Shown: in pieces, positions 14,299 through 21,293 of the stretch
Layout: the number at the start of each line of letters is the position of its first letter
Numbering within the stretch: position 1 is the stretch's first letter
Assembly: GCA_020629995.1 (NCBI GenBank)
Contig: JAHDCH010000008.1
Span: 1 to 23,344, forward strand
Origin: Pseudaestuariivita sp.
GTDB lineage: Bacteria; Pseudomonadota; Alphaproteobacteria; Rhodobacterales; Rhodobacteraceae
Direction of reading: 5' to 3'
DNA length: 23,344 bases
Translations under genes and position numbers: made by a program
The notes under the pieces: model-generated
Told to the model about the DNA's origin: nothing
Databases searched by the model: none
What the model saw: the letters and a program-made list of their open reading frames with translations, nothing else

Positions 14299-14373
14299 GG
14301 GCGATTAGCTCAGCGGTAGAGCACTTCGTTGACATCGAAGGGGTCACTGGTTCGATCCCAGTATCGCCCACCA
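14299..14373 (+). tRNA. tRNA-Val (anticodon GAC)
   Basis: Full cloverleaf: acceptor stem GGGCGAT (14299-14305) with ATCGCCC (14363-14369), D-arm TAGCTCAGCGGTAGAGC, anticodon stem CTTCG/CGAAG with loop TTGACAT and anticodon GAC (14331-14333), T-arm with GGTTCGATCCC. Discriminator A and the CCA end (14371-14373) are encoded. It reads Val codons GUC and GUU. It is 78 nt upstream of rpmJ and may be on the same transcript. Confidence 0.97.
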
Positions 14374-14451
14374 TGAGACACCCGCGCAGCAGGCCTGCGC
14401 GACACCGAAACCAAAGGCGCCGATGGCGCGCCGCGATTGAAGGAGAGGACC

Positions 14452-14577
14452 ATGAAGGTCAAAAACTCGCTCCGCTCGCTCAAAAGCCGCCACCGCGATT
14501 GCCGCGTTGTGCGCCGCAAGGGCCGTGTGTACGTGATCAACAAGACCCAGCGCCGGTTCAAGGCACGCCAGGGCTGA
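14452..14577 (+). CDS. rpmJ: 50S ribosomal protein L36
   Basis: 41-aa basic ribosomal protein bL36 that binds 23S rRNA in the large subunit. The sequence starts [17 protein letters not shown] and ends RRFKARQG. It has one Cys only (Cys17), so it is the zinc-free (C-minus) form; the zinc form has three Cys and one His in the same places. AGGAGAGGA precedes the ATG at 14452. It is encoded away from the main ribosomal protein operons, behind tRNA-Val, and is followed by a strong terminator. Confidence 0.95.
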   Translation: MKVKNSLRSLKSRHRDCRVVRRKGRVYVINKTQRRFKARQG

Positions 14578-14601
14578 TCACCCCGCACATGCAAAGCTGA
14601 C

Positions 14602-14635
14602 AAAGCCGCACCCACCCGGGCGCGGCTTTTTCTTT
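14602..14635 (+). terminator. Intrinsic terminator of rpmJ
   Basis: AAAGCCGC (14602-14609) pairs with GCGGCTTT (14622-14629) around a 12-nt loop, with a T-run through 14631 and further TTT to 14635. It follows rpmJ by 24 nt. Confidence 0.85.
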
Positions 14636-14693
14636 GGGTCCTTGCCTGGTCAGGACAAGGGGCGGCATCTGCCCGCCGCCCCCTCCCGCCTCG

Positions 14694-16232
14694 TTACAAA
14701 GCCAGCAGCGAAATCGTCGCCGCATTCAGATAGCCCGTTTCGGGCAGGCCGCGGCTGCGCTGGAACCGCACGATGGCGCGGCGCGTGCGCGTCGTGATGT
14801 TGCCGTCGATCGGACCGGGGTTGAACCCGTTCCGCGCCAATTGCCGCTCGACCGCCAGACGGATCACCTGGTTGGGCGCAAAGATGCGCTCTTCGGCCAA
14901 AAGCCGGCGGTTGTTGAACTCGCCCTGATCCGGGTCCGAGGATCCGCCCCCCGCCGCGCCCTGATCGCTGTCCTGCTCCTGCCGCCGGATCTCGGCCAGC
15001 CGCGCGCGCGCCTGTTCGACAAAGCGCCCGTTGGGGAAATCGCGGATATAGGCGCGCAGCGCCCCGCGCGATCCCGCGTCACGCGCAGCGATCCAGGCCT
15101 GACGGTCGCGCTCGGCCTGACGTTCGGCCTCGCGCTCTGCCGCGGCCTCGGCTGCTGCGCGGCGTTCATCGTATTCCCGGCGCAGGCCGCGGTATTGCGT
15201 GTCGGTCAGAAACCCGGTGGCAACCAGCCCGCGCGACTCTTGCCAGGCCCGGATCGCCGCGCGCGTGCCGCGGCCAAACACACCGTCGATGCCGCGCGTG
15301 TTGAACCCAAGATCGGTCAGCACGCTCTGCACCGCCCTGCGGTCCTCGCGGCTGAGGTTCAGCGCTTCTTCGGCGGCGCGCGCTTCGCGGATCGGCGCCT
15401 CGCGGATCTCATCCAGCGCCTCGCGTGCCTCACCCGCGAAAATCCCGTTCGGGAAACGCTTCAGGTAGGCCTCGTAAGCCTCCTTGGTGCCGATATCGCG
15501 CGTCGCGTTCCAATAGGCCAGCTGGCCCAGATCGGGGTCCACTTCGTCGCCCCGGCCCGCGCCCATGAACGACACCCGGTCGCTGACAAAGCCCGACACG
15601 CTCAGCCCCGCCCGGTTCGGCAGCGCCTGACGCAGCGAATTGCCCGGCTCCAGCAGCCCGTCGATCAGCACCTGGCTCAGCTCTTGCGCGCGGCCTCGCA
15701 CCACGGTCACGCCCTGCTGCACACCCCTCGGGCGAAACCCGTCGCGCAGGCCACGGCCCAGGTCCGGCTCGGCCCGGTTGCCCGCCACCATCAGGATCGC
15801 CGTGCCCGGTTTGGATGCGATCAGCGATTGCACCGCCGCCAGCGACAGGCCGCGCCGGCCCGCGTTCAGCACGTCGGCCTCGCGCGTGTCGACACCCAGC
15901 AGGAAACTGTCATCGCCCGACGACACCACGTGCCCCAGCATCACCACCATCACCCGGTCGGCGCGGTCCAGCCGCTCGGCAAAGATGCGGGCCACGCCCA
16001 CCTGCCGCGCCGCGTCCAGGTCATAGCCCTTTACAACGCGAAAGCCCGCATCGCGCAGCGCACGGGTCATGCGATCGGCATCCTGTTCGCCGTCCACATC
16101 CTGCATCGTGTCATAGTCGAAATTCCCGATGACCAGGGCAAGATTCTCGCCCCTGCGTTGCTGTGCGTCCGCACTTGTACCGAACACACCGGCGGCCAGT
16201 ACCGCCATCATCCATGCAAAATGTCGCATCAT
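14694..16232 (-). CDS. Exported caspase-fold (C14-like) protein lacking the catalytic Cys, with two peptidoglycan-binding domains
   Basis: 512-aa exported protein. A signal peptide (about residues 1-24, ending SADAQ) is followed by a caspase/metacaspase p20-like domain (about 28-160): LALVIGNFDY, a catalytic-type His101 in VVMLGHVV, and the block AILMVAGNRAEPD where the family normally has LDACRxN. Gly151 stands where the nucleophilic Cys is expected, and the whole protein has no cysteine. Next come a repeat-like segment AYEAYLKRFPNGIFAGEA, echoed later as ALRAYIRDFPNGRFVEQA, an Ala/Glu/Arg coiled coil, and two PG_binding_1 domains (DRRAVQSVLTDLGF... and LAVERQLARNGF..., the last at the C-terminus). 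It probably sits in the periplasm on peptidoglycan as a pseudo-enzyme. GGGAGGA precedes ATG-ATG at 16232/16229; 16232 was chosen. It starts 16 nt after the ligase stop. Confidence 0.85.
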   Translation of the reverse strand: MMRHFAWMMAVLAAGVFGTSADAQQRRGENLALVIGNFDYDTMQDVDGEQDADRMTRALRDAGFRVVKGYDLDAARQVGVARIFAERLDRADRVMVVMLGHVVSSGDDSFLLGVDTREADVLNAGRRGLSLAAVQSLIASKPGTAILMVAGNRAEPDLGRGLRDGFRPRGVQQGVTVVRGRAQELSQVLIDGLLEPGNSLRQALPNRAGLSVSGFVSDRVSFMGAGRGDEVDPDLGQLAYWNATRDIGTKEAYEAYLKRFPNGIFAGEAREALDEIREAPIREARAAEEALNLSREDRRAVQSVLTDLGFNTRGIDGVFGRGTRAAIRAWQESRGLVATGFLTDTQYRGLRREYDERRAAAEAAAEREAERQAERDRQAWIAARDAGSRGALRAYIRDFPNGRFVEQARARLAEIRRQEQDSDQGAAGGGSSDPDQGEFNNRRLLAEERIFAPNQVIRLAVERQLARNGFNPGPIDGNITTRTRRAIVRFQRSRGLPETGYLNAATISLLAL

Positions 16233-16248
16233 CGGGTCCTCCCAAATG

Positions 16249-17409
16249 TTAACCTTCGTAATCCCGCTGATCATCTATGACCTTCCCATCCTTGGGAAGC
16301 GTCCCGGGCGCGACCAGCGTGATCTCGCCCCTCAGCTTGAGGATTTCGTTCACTGAACCTGCATAATCACCCGGGTCAGTCGCCTTTGTTTCCAAAGCCA
16401 CGGTCATCGCATCCTTGTCGCCGTCGCGGGTGACCGTGACCCGTGCCTTGGCCACGTCCTCGTGCCGCGCCACCAGCGCCGCCACCTGCTCGGGGCGCAC
16501 GAACATGCCCTTGATCTTGGTCGTCTGGTCGGCGCGGCCCATCCAGCCCTTGATGCGTGTGTTGGTGCGCCCGCAGGGGCTCGGACCTTCCATCACCGCG
16601 CTCAGGTCCCCGGTGGCAAAGCGCACCAGCGGATAATCGGGGTTCAGCGTGGTGACGATCACCTCGCCCACCTCTCCGGGCGCGACCGGGTCTCCTGTGC
16701 CGGGGGTGACGATCTCGACGATCACACCCTCGTCGACAATCATCCCCTCCATCGCGGGGCTCTCGTAGGCCACATTGCCCAGATCAGCCGTGGCATAGCA
16801 TTGCAGGCACCGGATCCCCCGGTCCTCATAGGCCTGCCTCAGCGACGGAAACAGCGCGCCTCCGCCCACCGCTGCGCGTGTGATGCCAAGGCTCACGCCC
16901 ATCTCATCCGCCTTGTCCAGGATCACCTTGAGATAATCGGGCGTGCCCGCATAGGCCGTTGTGCCCAGATGCGCCGCGGCCTCGACCTGCAGCTCGGTCT
17001 GGCCCGTGCCCGCCGGCAGCACGCTGGCGCCCACCGCCCTGGCCCCGCTTTCAAAGATATGGCCCGCCGGCGTCAGGTGATACCCGAAACAATTCTGCAC
17101 CAGATCGCCCTTGCCGATCCCCACCGCGTGCAAAAACCGCCCCATCCGCCACCAGTCGTGGCTGATCCCTCCGGGCTCGTAGATCGGGCCGGGGCTTTGA
17201 AAGACATGGGCTGCGTTGCTGACCTCGATCCTCCCGAACGGCGGATGCTCCTTCTGTGCTGCTGCCAGATCGGCCTTGCGCAGCACCGGCAGCTCTTTGA
17301 GATCACCCAAAGACGCCACCTCCACGCCCAGCGCCCTCAGCTGCTCCAGCTGCGCCGCCTCCCGCGCATCCGCGCTGCGTGTCTCCAGATCGTCGTAAAA
17401 CTCGGTCAT
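16249..17409 (-). CDS. PaaK-like AMP-dependent acyl-CoA ligase, divergent
   Basis: 386-aa member of the adenylate-forming phenylacetate-CoA ligase family, which makes acyl-AMP and then acyl-CoA from a carboxylic acid. The hinge motif GRADQTTKIKG and the C-terminal lysine block LPKDGKVIDDQRD (Lys376) are conserved. Two other motifs are altered: where the family has the SSGTTGKP phosphate loop, this protein has QSPGPIYEPG (71-80), and the YGxTE motif reads CYATADLG (Asp209). It is shorter than typical PaaK of about 430 residues. Substrate is unknown. The ATG at 17407-17409 has GGGAGA upstream; the frame extends to 17448 without a better start. It is 16 nt upstream of the caspase-like gene. A palindrome and a 52-bp repeat lie upstream. 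Confidence 0.8.
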   Translation of the reverse strand: MTEFYDDLETRSADAREAAQLEQLRALGVEVASLGDLKELPVLRKADLAAAQKEHPPFGRIEVSNAAHVFQSPGPIYEPGGISHDWWRMGRFLHAVGIGKGDLVQNCFGYHLTPAGHIFESGARAVGASVLPAGTGQTELQVEAAAHLGTTAYAGTPDYLKVILDKADEMGVSLGITRAAVGGGALFPSLRQAYEDRGIRCLQCYATADLGNVAYESPAMEGMIVDEGVIVEIVTPGTGDPVAPGEVGEVIVTTLNPDYPLVRFATGDLSAVMEGPSPCGRTNTRIKGWMGRADQTTKIKGMFVRPEQVAALVARHEDVAKARVTVTRDGDKDAMTVALETKATDPGDYAGSVNEILKLRGEITLVAPGTLPKDGKVIDDQRDYEG

Positions 17410-17439
17410 CTCATCTCCCACTGGGCAAAATCCGCCCAT

Positions 17440-17452
17440 GTTATGCAATAAC
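17440..17452. promoter_or_regulatory. Palindrome upstream of ligase gene, candidate operator
   Basis: GTTAT-GCA-ATAAC is a perfect inverted repeat in an otherwise GC-rich gap, 31-43 nt before the ligase start. On the minus strand it overlaps TAACAT, a fair -10 element. It may mark a regulated internal promoter for the ligase and caspase-like genes. Confidence 0.35.
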
Positions 17453-17460
17453 GCGCCCTT

Positions 17461-17512
17461 GCGAAGGTCCCGGGTGGGCGGGTCTCGCCGCAGGCGGGGT
17501 CGCTCGCCCGGG
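17461..17512 (-). repeat. 52-bp dispersed extragenic repeat, copy 1
   Basis: This copy matches 22864-22915 at 48 of 52 positions, the first 27 without a change. It ends 2 nt before the stop codon of the minus-strand MDR gene (17515). Its ends can pair: GGTCCCGGG (17466-17474) with CCCGGGGCC (17508-17516). Confidence 0.8.
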
Positions 17513-17514
17513 GC

Positions 17515-18474
17515 CTAGACACGGCACACCACCGTGCCCAGCTTGTCGCCGCGCTCAACCCTCTCGTGCGCCGCCGCCATGTCGCTCAGACCGCCTCCGT
17601 CCACCACCGCGTGGCTCAGCTGTCCGGCCTTCAGCCATGCGTTCAGCTGCGTCTGCCCTTCGGCGCGCTCTTCGGCGCTCAGCTGATAGACGATCAGCAT
17701 GTGCAGCCGCACGTTCTTGAACATGAACCCGTACCAATCCAGCTCGGGCGACATCACGCTTGCGCTGGCATAACCCGCGATCGTCCCGCCGGGCCGGATC
17801 ACCTCCAGCGCTGTGCGCTGGTTGGCGGCAAAGTCCACATCCACGATCCTGTCCACACCCCCGGTCATTTCCATGACCCGGGCCGCCACATCCTCGGTGC
17901 GATAGTTGATCCACTCGGCCCCCGCATGCGCGCCCTTCTCTGCGCTCGAAACCGTGGTCACCACCTCGGCGCCGCAGAGCCTGGCCATCTGGCAAGCATA
18001 GCGCCCCACCGCACCCGCTCCTCCCGTGACCAACACTTTCTGCCCTTCGCGCAGTCCCCGTGTCGCGTACCACGCCGTCAGCGCCGGGATGCCCAGACAG
18101 GCCCCCTCCTCAAACCCGGTACCCTCCGGCAATTCCGCCACCAGTCCTTGCGGCAGGGCCACATACTCCGCCGCCGTCCCGTGCGCCCTCTGCCAGCCGG
18201 CATTGCTGATCCAGACCCTTTTGCCCAGCCAGGCCTCTGCGCCCTCGCCCGTGGCTTCGACCTCGCCCGCTCCGTCCGAATGCGGGATCACCTTGGGATA
18301 GGCCATCACCGCGCCTGGCCTTGCTCCGCCCCTCAGCTTGACGTCCGACGGGTTGATCCCCGTGGCCCGGACCCGCACCAGCACTTCGCCCGGCCCGGGC
18401 TCTGGCCGGGTCATCTCGCCTGCCTCCAGCACATCCTGCGCGGGCCCAAACCCTTCGTACCACACCGCTTTCAT
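17515..18474 (-). CDS. Zinc-independent MDR family NAD(P)H:quinone oxidoreductase-like protein
   Basis: 319-aa medium-chain dehydrogenase/reductase of the quinone oxidoreductase (zeta-crystallin) type. The N-terminal GroES-like part has GINPSDVKLRGG and VIPHSDGAGEV; the Rossmann part has VLVTGGAGAVGRYACQMA (148-165) for NADPH. The cysteines of the structural zinc site of alcohol dehydrogenases are absent. Members reduce quinones or alpha,beta-unsaturated carbonyls, some acyl-CoA; the substrate here is unknown. The ATG at 18472-18474 has GGAGG 7 nt upstream and overlaps the thpR stop as ATGA, so translation is coupled. The 52-bp repeat follows directly. Confidence 0.9.
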   Translation of the reverse strand: MKAVWYEGFGPAQDVLEAGEMTRPEPGPGEVLVRVRATGINPSDVKLRGGARPGAVMAYPKVIPHSDGAGEVEATGEGAEAWLGKRVWISNAGWQRAHGTAAEYVALPQGLVAELPEGTGFEEGACLGIPALTAWYATRGLREGQKVLVTGGAGAVGRYACQMARLCGAEVVTTVSSAEKGAHAGAEWINYRTEDVAARVMEMTGGVDRIVDVDFAANQRTALEVIRPGGTIAGYASASVMSPELDWYGFMFKNVRLHMLIVYQLSAEERAEGQTQLNAWLKAGQLSHAVVDGGGLSDMAAAHERVERGDKLGTVVCRV

Positions 18475-18989
18475 GCCCGTGCCTCCACCGGATAGGTCGC
18501 CAGAATCTCGTAGACGGATCCGCCCGGGCGCAGCTGCGATTGCCACAGATGCACCGCGGTCACCGGCTCGGCCTGGCTGACCGGCGGCGCTTCCAGCATC
18601 CTCGTTGCGTCGGGCTTGCCCCGTGCCAGCGTCACGTGCGGGCGAAATCTCTTGGCATCCGCCACAAGCCCCGCCCTGCGCACCGCGCCATGTGCCGCGT
18701 CTCTCAGTGCTGTCAGGCCCGTGTCATCGGCCACCCTCGCCGCTATGCTGCTCGACGGAAACCCGTAAGACGACACGCCCTCCAGCCGCATTTTGGCTGC
18801 TGGAAGTCGCCTGGCATCCAGCTCGTCGTGCAGTGCTTCGACACCGGCGTCGCTCGCGTCTTCGACAAAGGCCAGCGTCAGGTGCAGATCCTCCGCCGCC
18901 ACGGGCCGCCCGCCCCGGATCAGTGCCTGTGCCCTCATGCACGGCCCTATCAGCGCCTCGGGGACCGGCACGCCGACAAAGACCCTCAT
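18471..18989 (-). CDS. thpR: RNA 2',3'-cyclic phosphodiesterase (2H superfamily)
   Basis: 172-aa protein of the ThpR/LigT family with the two HxT motifs of the 2H phosphoesterases: H36-L-T38 (DLHLTLAF) and H118-V-T120 (RPHVTLAR). The family opens 2',3'-cyclic phosphates at RNA ends to 2'-phosphates and shows 2'-5' ligase activity in vitro. It starts at the ATG 18987-18989, 13 nt after the livF stop, with a weak GCGGGG site, and overlaps the MDR gene by 4 nt (ATGA). Its place in a transporter operon is not explained by its function. Confidence 0.9.
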   Translation of the reverse strand: MRVFVGVPVPEALIGPCMRAQALIRGGRPVAAEDLHLTLAFVEDASDAGVEALHDELDARRLPAAKMRLEGVSSYGFPSSSIAARVADDTGLTALRDAAHGAVRRAGLVADAKRFRPHVTLARGKPDATRMLEAPPVSQAEPVTAVHLWQSQLRPGGSVYEILATYPVEARA

Positions 18990-19002
18990 GCGCCCCGCGG
19001 GC

Positions 19003-19824
19003 TCAGCTCAGCCACCTTTTGCGGCGGCGATAGCTGCGCACGTCCCGATAGCTCTTTCGCCCTTCCTCGGACATGCCAAGGTAGAATTCCTTGACGTCCG
19101 GGTTCTCTCTCAACTCGGCCGCCGGGCCGTCCATCACCACGCGCCCGCTTTCCAGGATGTACCCGTAATGGGCAAACCTCAGCGCCACGTTGGTGTTCTG
19201 CTCGGCCAGCAGAAAGGTCAGCCCTTCCTTCTCGTTCAGGCTTTTGACGATCTCGAAAATCTGCTCCACCAGCTGCGGTGCCAGCCCCATGCTCGGCTCG
19301 TCCAGCAGGATCGTCTCGGGCCGGCTCATCAGCGCCCGGCCAATCGCGCACATCTGCTGCTCCCCGCCCGAGGTATACCCCGCCTGGCTGGTCCTGCGCT
19401 CCTTCAGGCGCGGGAAATAGTCGTACACCATCTCCAGATCCGCCGCGATCCCGCCCCGGTCGCTCCTTGTGTAGGCCCCTGTCAGGAGGTTCTCCTCAAC
19501 TGTCAGGTGCTCAAAACAATGGCGCCCCTCCATCACCTGGATCACGCCCATCTTCACCAGCTCCGCCGGATCCCTCTCGGCCGTGGGCTGACCCCTGTAC
19601 GCGATCGACCCCTTGGTCACTTCGCCCCGTTCGCTGGCCAACAGGCCGGAAATCGCCTTCAGCGTGGTGGTCTTGCCCGCTCCGTTTCCGCCAAGCAGCG
19701 CGGTGATGCCACCCTTGGGCACCTTCAGGCTGACACCCTTCAGCACAAGGATCACGTGGTTGTAGATCACCTCGATGTTGTTCACCTCAAGAACCGTCTC
19801 ATCCGATCTAGCGCTGTCCAGCAT
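19003..19824 (-). CDS. livF: Branched-chain-amino-acid-type ABC transporter ATP-binding protein LivF
   Basis: 273-aa ATPase of the HAAT (Liv) uptake family. Walker A GGNGAGKT (45-52), Q-loop region GVIQVMEGRHCFEHLTVEENL, signature TSGGEQQM, Walker B TILLDEPS and the H-loop-like LLAEQN are all there. It energises uptake by the LivH-LivM permease pair. A basic tail (SYRDVRSYRRRKRW) extends past the usual family end. I chose the ATG at 19822-19824 (AAGGGG upstream); the frame runs to a TTG at 19845. A terminator-like hairpin separates it from the binding-protein gene, and thpR follows after 13 nt. LivG is not in the window and is probably upstream of livH. Confidence 0.93.
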   Translation of the reverse strand: MLDSARSDETVLEVNNIEVIYNHVILVLKGVSLKVPKGGITALLGGNGAGKTTTLKAISGLLASERGEVTKGSIAYRGQPTAERDPAELVKMGVIQVMEGRHCFEHLTVEENLLTGAYTRSDRGGIAADLEMVYDYFPRLKERRTSQAGYTSGGEQQMCAIGRALMSRPETILLDEPSMGLAPQLVEQIFEIVKSLNEKEGLTFLLAEQNTNVALRFAHYGYILESGRVVMDGPAAELRENPDVKEFYLGMSEEGRKSYRDVRSYRRRKRWLS

Positions 19825-19882
19825 CTCGTGATCCCCTTGCCGCAACGGCTCCCGCCCCTGCTTCTTCTCTTCATAAATATGG

Positions 19883-19918
19883 AAAATCCCCCGGCCCGCC
19901 GCATGGGGCAGGCCGGGG
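19883..19918 (-). terminator. Terminator or attenuator between binding-protein gene and livF
   Basis: On the minus strand CCCCGGCC (19918-19911) pairs with GGCCGGGG (19896-19889), with an inner GCC/GGC pairing, followed by GATTTT. It lies 12 nt after the binding-protein stop. Partial termination here would lower livF and downstream genes relative to the binding protein. Confidence 0.7.
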
Positions 19919-19929
19919 AATGGATCACA

Positions 19930-21204
19930 TCACGAGCAGCTTGCCGCGATGTTGTTCTCGGCTGCGTAGGCGGTCGAATCCGCCTCGATCAGCGGCCCGA
20001 TCACGTCCATGTCCGTCGCTTCATAGCTCTGGATCAGCGACCAGGTCTTGGCGCTTGCGTCCCACTGGGTCACACCCACCAGGCCGGGGCCCCCGTGGTT
20101 CTGGCAGGACACGCTGAACGCCGGACCAAAGTTCGGCAGGCCGAGGCTTTCCATCTTCTCCTCGGTGATCTCCAGCGCTTCCATGCCGTCGCGCATCATG
20201 GCCGGGGTGATCTCTGCCGTGCCGTGGATGCCTTGCGCGGTCTTGGCCGCTTCGGCTGCCAGCATGGCTGCATAAAGACCCCGGTTGTACAGCACGGTGC
20301 CGATCTGGTCACCCGCACCCGCGGCCTTGCCCGCGTCGACGACGTATTTCTGGATGTCGTCAAACACCGGGAAGTCGCTGCCCACATTGTGGAACGTCAG
20401 CGCCTTGTACCCGTTGGCTCCGTCACCTGCGGGCAGCACGTCGTTCTCCGAACCGGACCACCAGATGCCGATGAAGTTCTCCATCGGATAGCGGATGTTG
20501 GCCGCTTCCTGGATGGCGACCTGGTTCATCACGCCCCAGCCCCACATCAGCACGTTGTCCGGGCGCTCGCGGCGGATCTGCAGCCACTGCGCCTTCTGCT
20601 CCTGGCCGGGGTGATCCACCGGGATCAGGCTCAGCTCAAAGCCGTGCTTGGCCGCCAGCTCTTCCAGCGTGCGGATCGGCTCCTTGCCGTAGGCCGAGTT
20701 GTGATAGACCAGCGCGATCTTCTTGCCGGCGATGTCGCCCTGGCTCATCAGATAGTTGATCGCACCCGAGGCGCCGTTCCAGTAGTTGCCCGGATAGTTG
20801 AACGTGTGGCTGAACACCTCACCATTCGCCGCCGAAGTCCGGCCATAGCCCATCGTGTGCATGGGGATGCCGTCCGCCGTGGTCTTGGGGATCAGCTGAT
20901 AGGTGATGCCCGTCGACAGCGGCTGATACACCAGGCTGCCTTCGCCCTTGGTGCTCTCGTAGCATTCCACACCCTTTTCGGTGTTGTAGCCGGTCTCGCA
21001 TTCCAGCACGCGGGTCATGACGCCGCCGATGCCTCCGTCCCGCTCGTTCAGCAGGGTAAAGTAATCGGCATAGCCGTCGGCAAACGGAATGCCGCCCGCC
21101 GCGTACGGCCCCGTGCGGTACGACAGCGACGGGAACACAAGATCCGCCAGCGCCGGACCCGCCGCCATGGTGGCCAACAAGGCCGTTGTCATCAGTTTCT
21201 TCAT
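19930..21204 (-). CDS. ABC transporter periplasmic substrate-binding protein, Liv type
   Basis: 424-aa exported solute-binding protein (type I periplasmic-binding fold, Peripla_BP_6 class). A clear signal peptide MKKLMTTALLATMAAGPALA is cleaved before DLVFPS. Sequence blocks such as GKKIALVYHNSAYGKEPIRTLEE and QEQKAQWLQIRRERPDNVL are typical of Liv-type receptors. Four or more cysteines (LECETG, GVECYES, VSCQNHG, AASCS) may form disulfides, more than in LivK. The ligand is unknown; the nearby ligase argues for an organic acid. The start is the ATG at 21202-21204 with GGGAGGA 6 nt upstream. The frame stays open to 22104 through livM, but that part is antisense-like shadow sequence in another frame of livM. 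No lipobox is seen. Confidence 0.93.
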   Translation of the reverse strand: MKKLMTTALLATMAAGPALADLVFPSLSYRTGPYAAGGIPFADGYADYFTLLNERDGGIGGVMTRVLECETGYNTEKGVECYESTKGEGSLVYQPLSTGITYQLIPKTTADGIPMHTMGYGRTSAANGEVFSHTFNYPGNYWNGASGAINYLMSQGDIAGKKIALVYHNSAYGKEPIRTLEELAAKHGFELSLIPVDHPGQEQKAQWLQIRRERPDNVLMWGWGVMNQVAIQEAANIRYPMENFIGIWWSGSENDVLPAGDGANGYKALTFHNVGSDFPVFDDIQKYVVDAGKAAGAGDQIGTVLYNRGLYAAMLAAEAAKTAQGIHGTAEITPAMMRDGMEALEITEEKMESLGLPNFGPAFSVSCQNHGGPGLVGVTQWDASAKTWSLIQSYEATDMDVIGPLIEADSTAYAAENNIAASCS

Positions 21205-21256
21205 TGGTCTTCCTCCCTTTTGAGTGTGAGCCGTCCGCGCGGCCCTTGCTCTTTGC

Positions 21257-21277
21257 GTCCCGGGCTTCACCCGGGAC
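21257..21277. repeat. Perfect stem-loop between livM and binding-protein gene
   Basis: GTCCCGGG (21257-21264) and CCCGGGAC (21270-21277) form an 8-bp stem with a CTTCA loop. No U-run follows on either strand. Extragenic palindromes of this kind between permease and binding-protein genes can protect the mRNA from 3' decay. Its GTCCCGGG core is the same as in the 52-bp repeat. Confidence 0.6.
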
Positions 21278-21293
21278 CTCACGACCTCCCCGC

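Noticed and set aside
14634..16280. A 548-codon open frame on the plus strand opposite the caspase-like gene
   Set aside because: Mirror frame of a gene with signal peptide, caspase-like fold and PG-binding domains; its own start lies inside the rpmJ terminator.
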